In this document: piece after piece, positions 45,381 through 53,323 of the stretch
Position numbering within the stretch: the stretch's first letter is position 1
How the letters are laid out: each line of letters opens with the position of its first letter
Source: Planctomycetes bacterium ADurb.Bin069
Lineage (GTDB): Bacteria; Planctomycetota; UBA8108; UBA8890; UBA8898
NCBI GenBank assembly: GCA_002070955.1
Contig: MWEK01000022.1
Coordinates: forward strand, 1 to 64,000
Direction of reading: 5' to 3'
Length of the DNA: 64,000 nucleotides
The notes under the pieces: generated by a model
The model's database searches: none
What the model was told of the DNA's origin: nothing
Seen by the model: only the letters and a program-made list of their open reading frames with translations
Made by a program: the position numbers and the translations under genes

Positions 45381-46517
45381 TCAGGGGCGGCGGAGAATTT
45401 CGACCCAGGATGACTCGATCTCCCACGACTCCGGGGCGAGCGCCGCGCCGGAGTGCAGCCCGCCGGCGTAGAAGACGCGCGCCTGCGGCCGCATGTGGCC
45501 CCGCCCGTCGGCCGCCACGGCGGGGCTGTGGTGGACGGACTCCGGGCCGCCCGTCGCGATGGTTCTGGCGCGGTCGTGGGGCAGCCATTGCAGGCCGTCC
45601 GGAGAGACGTTGAAGAAGATGTACCGGTCGCCCACCTCGCCGTAGACCATGAAGAAGACGTCGAGGGCCGGGCAGTATTTCACGTCGGCGTTCTCGATGT
45701 CGGCGGCCACGCGCCGCGGCGGCCCGAACCGGATGCCGTCCGTCGAGGTGGCCAGGAAGAGGCCCGACGCGCCGCGGCGCCGGCTGGTGAAGTACAGATA
45801 GACGGTGTCGTCCTTGACCAAGGCGCTCGGATGCCCCAGGCCGTAGGTGCCGTCGGGCTCGGTGTTGGGGATGACGGGCGTGGGGAAGGCCGGCGTCCCG
45901 TCGGCGCTGTACTTGATCCATGTCACGCCGTCGGGCGACAACGCCAGGAAGATCTCGTTGTCGACGGTGCCGCCCGCCGTGCCGGCGTAGTACATGTGAT
46001 AGGTGTCGCGCAGACACAGGACGGCGGGCGCGGACGTGTGTACGGCGTCGCGCGGCCGCGCGTCCTGGGTGAACTCGGACGGGACGAGCACGGCGTCGGC
46101 GCCGGTCCACAGGTATCCGTCGGCGGAGCAGGCGCGGTAGATGCGGTCGCCGCCCTCGTTGCCGCCGGACCACCACATCGTCCAGCCCGCGGGCTCCACC
46201 AGGACGGCGGGCGCATCGTCGCACGTGTCCAGGCGCGAGAGCATGATGCCTTCATCGAGACTGCGCACCTCGTACCCGCCGGCGCCGACGTGGACGAGGC
46301 CGGCCACGCGGTCGGGAGCCAGCGCGAAGGTGGGGGCCGCGCCGCAATACCGATGCGTGCCGTTTCTGACGAGAACGTTCTTCAGCGCCGGATCGGTCGT
46401 GGCCTGCACCGCGCCGCCCGCGCCGGCCAGCGATGCCATGCGGACCGTCACCAGGTCCTCCTGGGCGCAGGAGGCCAGCAACGCCAGGAAGACCGCGGAC
46501 ACCGACGCGAGGCGCAT
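45381..46517 (-). CDS. Lipoprotein with GH43/GH32-like five-bladed beta-propeller
   Basis: A 378-residue protein with a lipobox (LLASC, lipidated Cys17). The body has repeated blades: VEPAGWTMWWSGGNEGG, YHMYYAGTAGG, VYLYFTSRRRG and FFMVYGEVGDRYIF, each followed by an SxDGxxW-like strand (SPDGVTW, STDGIRF, SPDGLQW). These are seen in glycoside hydrolase families 43/32/62-type propellers. Catalytic acids cannot be assigned with confidence. It converges with priA (27-nt gap). Confidence 0.78.
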   Translation of the reverse strand: MRLASVSAVFLALLASCAQEDLVTVRMASLAGAGGAVQATTDPALKNVLVRNGTHRYCGAAPTFALAPDRVAGLVHVGAGGYEVRSLDEGIMLSRLDTCDDAPAVLVEPAGWTMWWSGGNEGGDRIYRACSADGYLWTGADAVLVPSEFTQDARPRDAVHTSAPAVLCLRDTYHMYYAGTAGGTVDNEIFLALSPDGVTWIKYSADGTPAFPTPVIPNTEPDGTYGLGHPSALVKDDTVYLYFTSRRRGASGLFLATSTDGIRFGPPRRVAADIENADVKYCPALDVFFMVYGEVGDRYIFFNVSPDGLQWLPHDRARTIATGGPESVHHSPAVAADGRGHMRPQARVFYAGGLHSGAALAPESWEIESSWVEILRRP

Positions 46518-46526
46518 AATCTCCGC

Positions 46527-46555
46527 ATTATAGAGGGGGCGCCGGGCGCGCGCCA
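46527..46555 (-). promoter_or_regulatory. TGGCGC-type promoter with consensus -10 box
   Basis: TGGCGC, 17 nt and TATAAT on the minus strand, 9 nt before the lipoprotein ATG. Confidence 0.55.
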
Positions 46556-46563
46556 TGGGCCGC

Positions 46564-46592
46564 TTGTCGAAACGCCCTCCTTCCGGTATCGT
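46564..46592 (+). promoter_or_regulatory. Candidate sigma70 promoter for gpi
   Basis: TTGTCG, 17 nt and TATCGT, about 30 nt before the gpi start. Confidence 0.5.
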
Positions 46593-46622
46593 ACAACGAT
46601 TCGCGCGTGGAGGGAGGCGCAC

Positions 46623-48059
46623 ATGATGGCACGCATCGCATACGAGCATCGCGGGGCGCTGGGAGTCCCGTTCGCGCGGTCGCGCGGCTTGACCGAAGGC
46701 GATCTGGAGACGTTGTACGCCGCCGGCGCCGAAGCCGTGCGCCTGCTTGCGGAGGAGCGGCCTCACCCCCTGCTCATGGACGGCGGGATGCTCATGACGC
46801 GCTGGAAACGGTTTCCGGAACGCGCCATGGCGGAGGACATGGCGGGGAAGCTGACGCGGGCGGCGCGGAGGTTCTCCCGGGGCGCCGGCGACATCGTCTC
46901 GGTGGGGATCGGCGGATCGTACCTGGGCGGCGCGGCGGTGGTCCAGGCCCTCACGCACAGCCAGAGCGCCATGGCCGCCAAGGCCCGGGGAAGAGCCCCG
47001 CGCGTCCACTTTCTGGGCGAGCAGCTCGACCCCGATCTCATCGCGGAGAAGCTTGAGGCGCTCGATCCGGACCGGACCGCCGTCATCGTGATCTCGAAAT
47101 CGGGGACCACGACGGAAACCGCCGTCATGTTCCGCCTGATGGCCGACTGGCTCGGGCCGGCGCGCATGCGCGAGCGACTGGTCGCCGTGACGGACGCGCG
47201 GTCGGGGGCCCTCAGGGAGGCGGTGCGGCGCTACGGGCTCAACGGGTGCATCGATGCGGACCTGGCGCCGTTCTTCAACGTGCCCGACGGCATCGGCGGC
47301 CGCTTTTCGGCCTTGACCGCGGCGGGGCTCTTCGCGGTGGCCGCGGCGGGGATCGATGTCGAGGCGCTGCTTGTAGGCGCCCGCTGCGCCGAGGAGGAGT
47401 GGTGCCGCCGCCCGGAGCCGGCCGCGAACATGGCGCTCAGGCGGGCGGCCGTGCGGGCGGCGTTCATGCTTAACGAGGGCGCGGTCGAGCGGCTCGTGAG
47501 CAACAGTTGGCACCTCGGCGGTATCCTCTCGTGGGCCCGGCAGCTCTATCCCGAGAGCGACGGGAAGGACGGGCGCGGGCTGAGCGCGGTGGAGGCGCTC
47601 TACAGCCGGGAGGCGCACTCCGACGGCCAACTCGTGGCGCAGGGCCCCCGCAATATCAAGGAGGTGTTTTACCTGTTGGAGCGCTTCACGCGGACGGACC
47701 TGGCGATTCCCGCTCTAGAGGGCATCGCCGATGGTTTGGACAAAACGGCGGCCGCGCACAGCGTCAACCAGATCAACCGGGCGGTGTGCGAGGCGCTGCT
47801 CTACGACCACATCACGCGCGGGGTGCCGGTGGACGTGTGGCGCATTCCCGAGCGCACGCCCTTCGTCATCGGGCAGCTCCTGCAGTCCGAGATGAACGCG
47901 GTCCTCATCGAGTGCCTGATCCTGCGCATCAACGGCGTCAACCAGCCCGGCGTCGCCGGTTACAAGAACGCGATGTTCGGCCTGCTGGGGCGGGAAGGCA
48001 GCGACCCGGCTCTCGCCGGCCGGGTGGCGGCGCTGCTGGGGTCTCTCGGGCTCCGGTGA
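46623..48059 (+). CDS. gpi: Glucose-6-phosphate isomerase
   Basis: Glycolytic enzyme that interconverts glucose-6-phosphate and fructose-6-phosphate. A 478-residue protein with SIS folds: VSVGIGGSYLGGAAVVQAL, VISKSGTTTETAVMFR, and the C-terminal SREAHSDGQLVAQGPRNI and HSVNQINRAVCEAL (His) and Lys in PGVAGYKNAMFGLLG. Two ATGs are adjacent (46623, 46626); GGAGGGAGG lies upstream. Confidence 0.95.
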   Translation: MMARIAYEHRGALGVPFARSRGLTEGDLETLYAAGAEAVRLLAEERPHPLLMDGGMLMTRWKRFPERAMAEDMAGKLTRAARRFSRGAGDIVSVGIGGSYLGGAAVVQALTHSQSAMAAKARGRAPRVHFLGEQLDPDLIAEKLEALDPDRTAVIVISKSGTTTETAVMFRLMADWLGPARMRERLVAVTDARSGALREAVRRYGLNGCIDADLAPFFNVPDGIGGRFSALTAAGLFAVAAAGIDVEALLVGARCAEEEWCRRPEPAANMALRRAAVRAAFMLNEGAVERLVSNSWHLGGILSWARQLYPESDGKDGRGLSAVEALYSREAHSDGQLVAQGPRNIKEVFYLLERFTRTDLAIPALEGIADGLDKTAAAHSVNQINRAVCEALLYDHITRGVPVDVWRIPERTPFVIGQLLQSEMNAVLIECLILRINGVNQPGVAGYKNAMFGLLGREGSDPALAGRVAALLGSLGLR

Positions 48060-48091
48060 GGGCGGGGCGGGGTCGGCCGTCCGTTGTCCGG

Positions 48092-48120
48092 TTGCATTTC
48101 CCACCGGGCCGGACTACCAT
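48092..48120 (+). promoter_or_regulatory. Candidate sigma70 promoter of the ceramide-type operon
   Basis: TTGCAT, 17 nt and TACCAT; predicted start about 54 nt before the serine palmitoyltransferase-like gene. Confidence 0.55.
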
Positions 48121-48180
48121 AGCGGCGTCAACTTGCGCGCCCCGGGGGGGCGCCGGTGGTCAGTAAGGAAGACGTAGGTT

Positions 48181-49416
48181 ATGTCAGAGCAGCATGTGGC
48201 GGCCCGCGACGTTAGCCCCCAGGACGACGGCCAACAAAGCAGCCTGATCCGAAAGTGCCTGCGTTTCACGCAGGCCGAGGAACTGCGCCAGTGCGGCTTG
48301 TATCCTTATTTCCGCTGCATCGAATCGGCCCAGGACACCGAGGTCATCGTCGGCGGCCACCGCATGCTGATGCTGGGCTCCAACAGCTATCTCGGCCTCA
48401 CGAATCACCCGCGCATCAAGGAACGGGTGATCGAAGCCGTCCGGAAGTACGGCAGCGGGTGCGCCGGCTCGCGCTTTCTGAACGGGACGCTCCGCATTCA
48501 CACCGAGCTGGAGGAGGCGTTGGCGAACTTCGTCGGGAAAGAGGCGGCGCTCGCCTTCAGCACCGGGTTCCAGGCCAACCTGGGCGCCATCGCCGGCCTG
48601 GTCGGCAAGGGCGATGCCGTGATCATCGACAAAACCGATCACGCCAGCATTATCGATGGCTGCCGCCTGTCCTACGGGGACAAGTTCAGGTATCGCCACA
48701 ACGATGTCGCGGATCTCGAACGGGTCCTGCAGAACTGCCGGGCCGCCGGGAAGATGATCGTCTTCGACGGCGTCTTCAGCATGGAGGGCGACATTGCGCC
48801 GCTGCCCGATATCGTCCGCCTGGCGGAGAAATACGACGCCGTGGTCATGTCCGATGATGCCCACGCCCTGGGGGTGCTGGGCGCCAACGGCGGGGGCACG
48901 GGCGAGCATTTCGGGCTCACGGACAAGGTCGACATCATCATGGGGACGTTCAGCAAGAGCCTGGCGTCGGTGGGCGGGTTCGTCGCGGCCCGCCGCGAGG
49001 TCATCGACTACCTCATGCACCACGCCAGGCCGCTGATCTTCAGCGCCAGCCTCTCGCCGGCCAACTCGGCGGCGGTGCTCGGGGCGCTGGACGTCATCCG
49101 CGAAGAGCCCGACCGCCGGCAGCGCCTGTGGGACAACGCCGAGTTCTTTCGCGCGGGCCTGGAGTCGGCGGGGCTGGACACGGGCGGAAGCGCGACGCCG
49201 ATCATTCCGCTCATGGTGCGGGACAACATGAAGACGTTCCGGCTCTGGCGCGTGCTCAACGACGCGGGGATCTTCGTCAACGCGGTCGTCCCTCCCGCGG
49301 TGCAGCCGTCGCAGTCGCTGCTCAGGTTGAGCGTCATGGCGACGCACACCCGGGGACAGCTCGCGCGGGCCCTGGAGATCATCGAGAAGGCCTGCCGCGG
49401 GGTGGGCCTGATCTAA
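48181..49416 (+). CDS. spt: Serine palmitoyltransferase-like alpha-oxoamine synthase
   Basis: A 411-residue PLP enzyme. Key blocks are [54 protein letters not shown] and the PLP lysine in [13 protein letters not shown] (Lys259), followed by FSASLSPAN. The lysine block and FSASL-type segment match bacterial serine palmitoyltransferases, which condense serine with a long acyl thioester to 3-ketosphinganine, better than KBL or BioF. The next two genes (GNAT-type acyltransferase and NAD-dependent reductase, 3-nt and 1-nt gaps) support a sphingolipid role. KBL-type activity cannot be fully excluded. Confidence 0.78.
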   Translation: MSEQHVAARDVSPQDDGQQSSLIRKCLRFTQAEELRQCGLYPYFRCIESAQDTEVIVGGHRMLMLGSNSYLGLTNHPRIKERVIEAVRKYGSGCAGSRFLNGTLRIHTELEEALANFVGKEAALAFSTGFQANLGAIAGLVGKGDAVIIDKTDHASIIDGCRLSYGDKFRYRHNDVADLERVLQNCRAAGKMIVFDGVFSMEGDIAPLPDIVRLAEKYDAVVMSDDAHALGVLGANGGGTGEHFGLTDKVDIIMGTFSKSLASVGGFVAARREVIDYLMHHARPLIFSASLSPANSAAVLGALDVIREEPDRRQRLWDNAEFFRAGLESAGLDTGGSATPIIPLMVRDNMKTFRLWRVLNDAGIFVNAVVPPAVQPSQSLLRLSVMATHTRGQLARALEIIEKACRGVGLI

Positions 49417-49419
49417 CCC

Positions 49420-50538
49420 ATGCGCGGCCCCTCCCTGCGCGTCACGGAGGTCGCCGGGCGCGGCGACCTGCGCCGGTTCGTCGAACTGCCCTACGCGCTT
49501 TACGCCGGCCATCCCCTCTGGGTGCCGCCGCTGCGGGGCGAGGTCATGCACCAGCTCACCGCGCACCCGTTTCACCGCCACGCCGAGAGCCGTTATTTTC
49601 TGGCCGAACGCGGCGGGCGGGTCGTCGGCCGGATCGCGGCGATCATCGACCGGCGGTACAACGAGTTTCACGGAACGCGCGCCGGCGCCTTCGGCTACTT
49701 CGAGTGCGCCGAGGACTCCGGCGCGGCCCGCGCGCTGCTGGAGACCGCGTGCGATGCGCTGCGGGCCGGCGGCGCGGCGGCCGTCTTCGGGCCGGCGAGC
49801 CCGAGCTCGAACGGCGAGTTCGGGCTCCTCATCAAGGGCTTCGAGCACATGCCCGCCGTCATGATGCCGTACCAGCGCGAGCACTACCGGGAGTTCGTGG
49901 AGGACTTCGGGTTCGTCAAGGGCAAGGACCTTCTCGCCTACGAGATCGCCCGGGAGCGTCTCGATGCCCGCACGCTGGAGCTTTTCGAGCGGCTGCGGGC
50001 GCGGGCCTCGGACATTACGGTGCGGCCCGTCGATCCGCGGCGCTTCGCCGGCGAGGTGGCCCGCATGCTGGCGGTCTACAACGCCGCCTGGGAGCGGAAC
50101 TGGGGCTTCGTGCCCATGACTGACGAGGAATTCCGGCACGAAGCCGCGGCCATGAAGCGCATTCTCGATCCGCGCGTGGTGTTCATCGCGGAGTGCGCGG
50201 GCGTCCCCGTCGGGGTCGCGCTGTCGGTCCCCGACGTGAGCGTGGCTCTCAAGGCGGCCGGCGGCAGGTTGTTTCCCCTCGGAGCCCTGCGCTTCGCCTG
50301 GCGCGCCCGCGGAATCACGCGGCTGCGCACCATCCTCCTGGGCGTCGTCAGGGGCTTTCGCGACCGAGGGCTGGACGGCATCATGGTGGGGGAGACGATC
50401 CGCCGCGGGCTGGCGGCGGGCTACACGGCGACGGAGTGCTCGTGGATTCTGGAGGATAACCGGGCTATGTGCCGGCCCTTGGAGAAGCTTGGCGGCGTGG
50501 TGACGAAGGTGTACCGCGTCTACGAGCGCCCGTTGTGA
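49420..50538 (+). CDS. GNAT-fold acyltransferase; candidate bacterial ceramide synthase
   Basis: A 372-residue protein with two GNAT-like halves. The N-terminal half has RYFLAERGGRVVGRIAAIID and FGYFECAEDSGAARALL; the C-terminal half VVFIAECAGVPVGVALSVPD and a late YTATECSWILEDNRAMCRPL, typical of large GNAT relatives. Bacterial ceramide synthase (bCerS in Caulobacter) is a GNAT-type enzyme unrelated to eukaryotic ceramide synthase. The position between a serine palmitoyltransferase-like gene and an NAD-dependent reductase gene makes N-acylation of the sphingoid base the most likely job, by inference. Another N-acyltransferase activity is possible. Confidence 0.62.
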   Translation: MRGPSLRVTEVAGRGDLRRFVELPYALYAGHPLWVPPLRGEVMHQLTAHPFHRHAESRYFLAERGGRVVGRIAAIIDRRYNEFHGTRAGAFGYFECAEDSGAARALLETACDALRAGGAAAVFGPASPSSNGEFGLLIKGFEHMPAVMMPYQREHYREFVEDFGFVKGKDLLAYEIARERLDARTLELFERLRARASDITVRPVDPRRFAGEVARMLAVYNAAWERNWGFVPMTDEEFRHEAAAMKRILDPRVVFIAECAGVPVGVALSVPDVSVALKAAGGRLFPLGALRFAWRARGITRLRTILLGVVRGFRDRGLDGIMVGETIRRGLAAGYTATECSWILEDNRAMCRPLEKLGGVVTKVYRVYERPL

Positions 50539-50539
50539 C

Positions 50540-51517
50540 ATGCGCGGCGTGCGAGTGCTGCTCACCGGGGCGACGGGATTCGTCGGGAGCCATCTCGTGG
50601 AGCGGTTGTGTGCCTCGGGCGCCGACGCGCGCTGCCTGGTCCGGGCCGCGGGCGGGCCCGCGCGGCACCCTCTGCCCGAGGCGGCCGTGCCCGTCGAGGG
50701 AAGTCTCGAGGACGCGGCCGCCCTGGCGCGCGCGTGCGAGGGCGCGGAGGTCATCATGCACCTTGCCGGCGCCGTCAAGGAGCGCCGGCCGGGGGATTTT
50801 ACCCGCGTCAACGTCGAAGGGACGCGCCGCCTGTGCGCGGCGGCGGCCGCAGCACGCGGCCTGCGGGCCTTCGTGCACGTGAGCAGCCTGGCGGCCTGCG
50901 GCCCGAGCGCCGCGGACCGGCCGCGCGAGGAGGACGACCCGCCGGCGCCCGTGTCGGCCTACGGCCGGAGCAAACTCGCGGCCGAAGATTGCGTGCGGGC
51001 TTCCGGCCTCCCGTGGGTCATCGCGCGGCCGCCGGCGGTGTACGGGCCGCGCGACCGCGATCTGCTGATGGTCTTCAAGTGCGTGGCGCGGGGCTTCGAT
51101 CTGCGCGTCGGCCCCGCGGTCCGGAGCGTGAGCCTGATCCACGCGAGCGATCTGGCCGCGGGGCTGATCGCGTCGGCGGGGGCCGCGCCGCGCTCGACGT
51201 ACTTCCTCTGCGACGCCGCGCCGTATCCCTGGGACGCGGTCGTCGCGGCCATGGCGGCGGCGTTCGGGACGCACCTGCGGCGGCTGCGCGTTCCGCGGTG
51301 GGCGCTCCTGCCGGCGGCGCTGCTCAGCCAGAGCCTGGGCAGGATCGCGGGCCGCCCCTCGATTTTCAACCGCGACAAGGTCAGGGAGATCGCGCACGCC
51401 CATTGGACCTGTTCCGGCGCCAGGGCGGCGCGCGAGCTGGGTTTCGTTCCGGAGCGCACCCTCGAGGAGGGCATCGCGGAAACGGCGGCGTGGTACCGGG
51501 AGCACGGCCGACTTTGA
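50540..51517 (+). CDS. NAD-dependent epimerase/reductase (extended SDR); candidate CerR
   Basis: A 325-residue extended short-chain dehydrogenase. The nucleotide loop is LLTGATGFVGSHLVERL, the catalytic Tyr-Lys is AYGRSKLAAE, and ARPPAVYGPRDRDLL and SLIHASDLAAGL follow. In Caulobacter a reductase of this fold (CerR) reduces the ketone of the oxidised ceramide, and here the gene follows the other two steps by 1 nt after a stop. The alternative is HpnA, a hopanoid-associated sugar epimerase of the same fold, because hopanoid genes start 1.1 kb away. Gene order favours CerR. Confidence 0.65.
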   Translation: MRGVRVLLTGATGFVGSHLVERLCASGADARCLVRAAGGPARHPLPEAAVPVEGSLEDAAALARACEGAEVIMHLAGAVKERRPGDFTRVNVEGTRRLCAAAAAARGLRAFVHVSSLAACGPSAADRPREEDDPPAPVSAYGRSKLAAEDCVRASGLPWVIARPPAVYGPRDRDLLMVFKCVARGFDLRVGPAVRSVSLIHASDLAAGLIASAGAAPRSTYFLCDAAPYPWDAVVAAMAAAFGTHLRRLRVPRWALLPAALLSQSLGRIAGRPSIFNRDKVREIAHAHWTCSGARAARELGFVPERTLEEGIAETAAWYREHGRL

Positions 51518-51580
51518 ACCTCGGCGCGGCGCGGCGCGGGGCCGCGCCGCGGGCGGGAGGGCGGCGGCCGCGCGGGGGCA

Positions 51581-52639
51581 ATGGCGCACATCGATCTTCA
51601 CCTGCATTCGACCTTCTCGGACGGCCGCGACGGCGCCGAGCGCATCGCCGAGCGCGCGTGCGCCGAGGAGGGGCTCGCGGCGATCGCGCTCACGGATCAC
51701 GACACCGCGGAAGGCAACGAAGCGCTGCGGGCGGCCGTCGGCGGTCGGCTCAAGGTGCTGGACGGCATCGAGATCAGCACGGAGTGGCGGGGCGTGGTGT
51801 TGCACCTGCTGGGGTATTTTCCTCCCGGAGGCGCCGCCCGCGCCGAGAGAGTGCGCGCGCTGTGTTGGGACAATGCGGTGAAGCACCGCTTCGAAGCGGT
51901 GCTGAGATGGGCCCCCGCCGCGGTCATCGAGCGCATGCAGCGGCGCCGGAGGGAGTTCCTGGGAGCGGAGGCGGCCGTCGACACGGCGGCGGTCATTGCG
52001 GAAATTGAGGAGATCTACCGGCAGTCGACGGCGGAGGTCGCCCGCGCCCTGGGCCGCCCGCCGCGCTGGCCCGTTCCTCCGGCCGGCCGGCTCTGGCGCG
52101 AAACGGTGGAGCGCCGCGGCCGCGTGCCCCTGGCGGTGCTGGAGGCCTTCGTCGCCCGCGACGGCCGCAAGGCGGCCGTTCTGGCCCGTTTTTGGGAGGA
52201 GGCTTTCGCCGCCGCGAAGGGTCGTCCCCCCGATGCGCGGGAGCGCGAACGCATGGCGCGCGCGGCGCGGGAGGACTGCGGATTCGTGCTGTATTCCGAA
52301 CGCAGCAGCAGCACCCTGGCCGGCGCGGCCCAGGCGGTGCGCGAAGACGGCGGCATCGCCGTTCTCGCGCACCTAGCGCCGACCCTTCGGTCCACGGGGG
52401 TCTGCGGGCTGGACGATGCGCTGGCGGAGTCGACCGCGCTGGGAGTGCAGGGATTCGAGGCCTGGTATCCGCTGCACGGCGAGGAAGAGACGGAACGAAT
52501 CTTGAGCTTCTGCGCCGCCCGCGGACTGTATGTCACCGGCGGCACCGATCACCACGGCAAGCCCGAGCAGCGCATCGGGGAACTGGGCGGCGGGCGGCGC
52601 GTGCCGCTCCTGCCCATCGTCGAATTACTCGGCGGGTAG
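51581..52639 (+). CDS. PHP-domain phosphoesterase
   Basis: A 352-residue PHP-family metal-dependent phosphoesterase. Ligand motifs are DLHLHSTFSDG near the N-terminus, ALTDHDTAEG, IEISTEW and TGGTDHHG near the end. This pattern matches the YciV/RNase AM type, which trims short RNA or nucleoside bisphosphates. It is somewhat longer than usual because of a helical segment of about 150 residues between the second and last motif. It lies 63 nt after the reductase gene, probably as a passenger, and overlaps convergent hpnG by 15 bases. Confidence 0.83.
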   Translation: MAHIDLHLHSTFSDGRDGAERIAERACAEEGLAAIALTDHDTAEGNEALRAAVGGRLKVLDGIEISTEWRGVVLHLLGYFPPGGAARAERVRALCWDNAVKHRFEAVLRWAPAAVIERMQRRRREFLGAEAAVDTAAVIAEIEEIYRQSTAEVARALGRPPRWPVPPAGRLWRETVERRGRVPLAVLEAFVARDGRKAAVLARFWEEAFAAAKGRPPDARERERMARAAREDCGFVLYSERSSSTLAGAAQAVREDGGIAVLAHLAPTLRSTGVCGLDDALAESTALGVQGFEAWYPLHGEEETERILSFCAARGLYVTGGTDHHGKPEQRIGELGGGRRVPLLPIVELLGG

Positions 52640-53323
52640 CGGGGCGAGGCGGGCGCAGGCGCCGCGCACGACGCGGGCGAGGGCGCGGCGCGCCGCGAGG
52701 GCGCGCAATCCGAGGAAAAAAAAGCGCGTCAACGCGCGCAGCGGATCCGTGCGCGGCCCGCCGGCGATGCCCGGCGGGAGGGCGGCCCCGGCGGGATCGC
52801 TGATTGCGCGCACGACCGCGAAGGCGATGCCGTGCGCCTCGGCCCAGCTTCCGATGACGCCGCTCTCCATGTCCACGGCATCAGCGCGCGTCGCCGCGCG
52901 CAGCTCGCGCTTGGCCTCGGGGGTCGCGACGATCCCACCGGACGAGGCGATGAGGTTCACGGGGATGGCGCCCGCCGCGGCGAACACCCCGCGCAGGAAC
53001 GAGTCCGCCGGAAGGCGGCCCGCGCCGCCGGCCACGCCGGCGGGGACGATGACCGCCGCGGCGCGCAGCCCCGGCGCCAGCCCGCCCGCCAGACCCGTGG
53101 ACACCAGTCCGAGCGCCGGCCGCAGGAGCGGCGAGTTTGCCATTCGTTCGAGGCGTTCCGCGCCTAGACCTGTCTCGCACAGCGCCGCGCGAAGGTTCCC
53201 CACGCGGCCCGTATGGCAGGGAAGCGGCGCGCCGGCGTGGCGGCGCAGCCCCAGGCGGCGCGCCAGCGCGGTTTCGAAGGGCAGCGCCGTCAACAGCGTG
53301 AGGTCGGGGCGCTCGTCATCCAA
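52625..53323 (-). CDS. hpnG: Hopanoid-associated nucleoside phosphorylase HpnG
   Basis: A 232-residue nucleoside-phosphorylase-fold protein: LTLLTALPFETALARRLGL, LVSTGLAGGL, and AVDMESGVIGSWAEAHGI near the purine site. HpnG removes adenine from adenosylhopane to give ribosylhopane. The assignment rests on the adjacent fused cyclase/HpnH gene. The start is TTG at 53323, overlapping the preceding stop codon by 8 bases; a tight coupling to the fused enzyme is likely. It could be a futalosine- or MTA-type nucleosidase on sequence alone. Confidence 0.82.
   Translation of the reverse strand: MDDERPDLTLLTALPFETALARRLGLRRHAGAPLPCHTGRVGNLRAALCETGLGAERLERMANSPLLRPALGLVSTGLAGGLAPGLRAAAVIVPAGVAGGAGRLPADSFLRGVFAAAGAIPVNLIASSGGIVATPEAKRELRAATRADAVDMESGVIGSWAEAHGIAFAVVRAISDPAGAALPPGIAGGPRTDPLRALTRFFFLGLRALAARRALARVVRGACARLAPLPAE

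Noticed and set aside
50540..51517. HpnA, a hopanoid-associated epimerase
   Set aside because: The fold fits and hopanoid genes are near, but the gene is tightly linked to the serine palmitoyltransferase-like and GNAT genes, so a CerR-type role was preferred. Not excluded.
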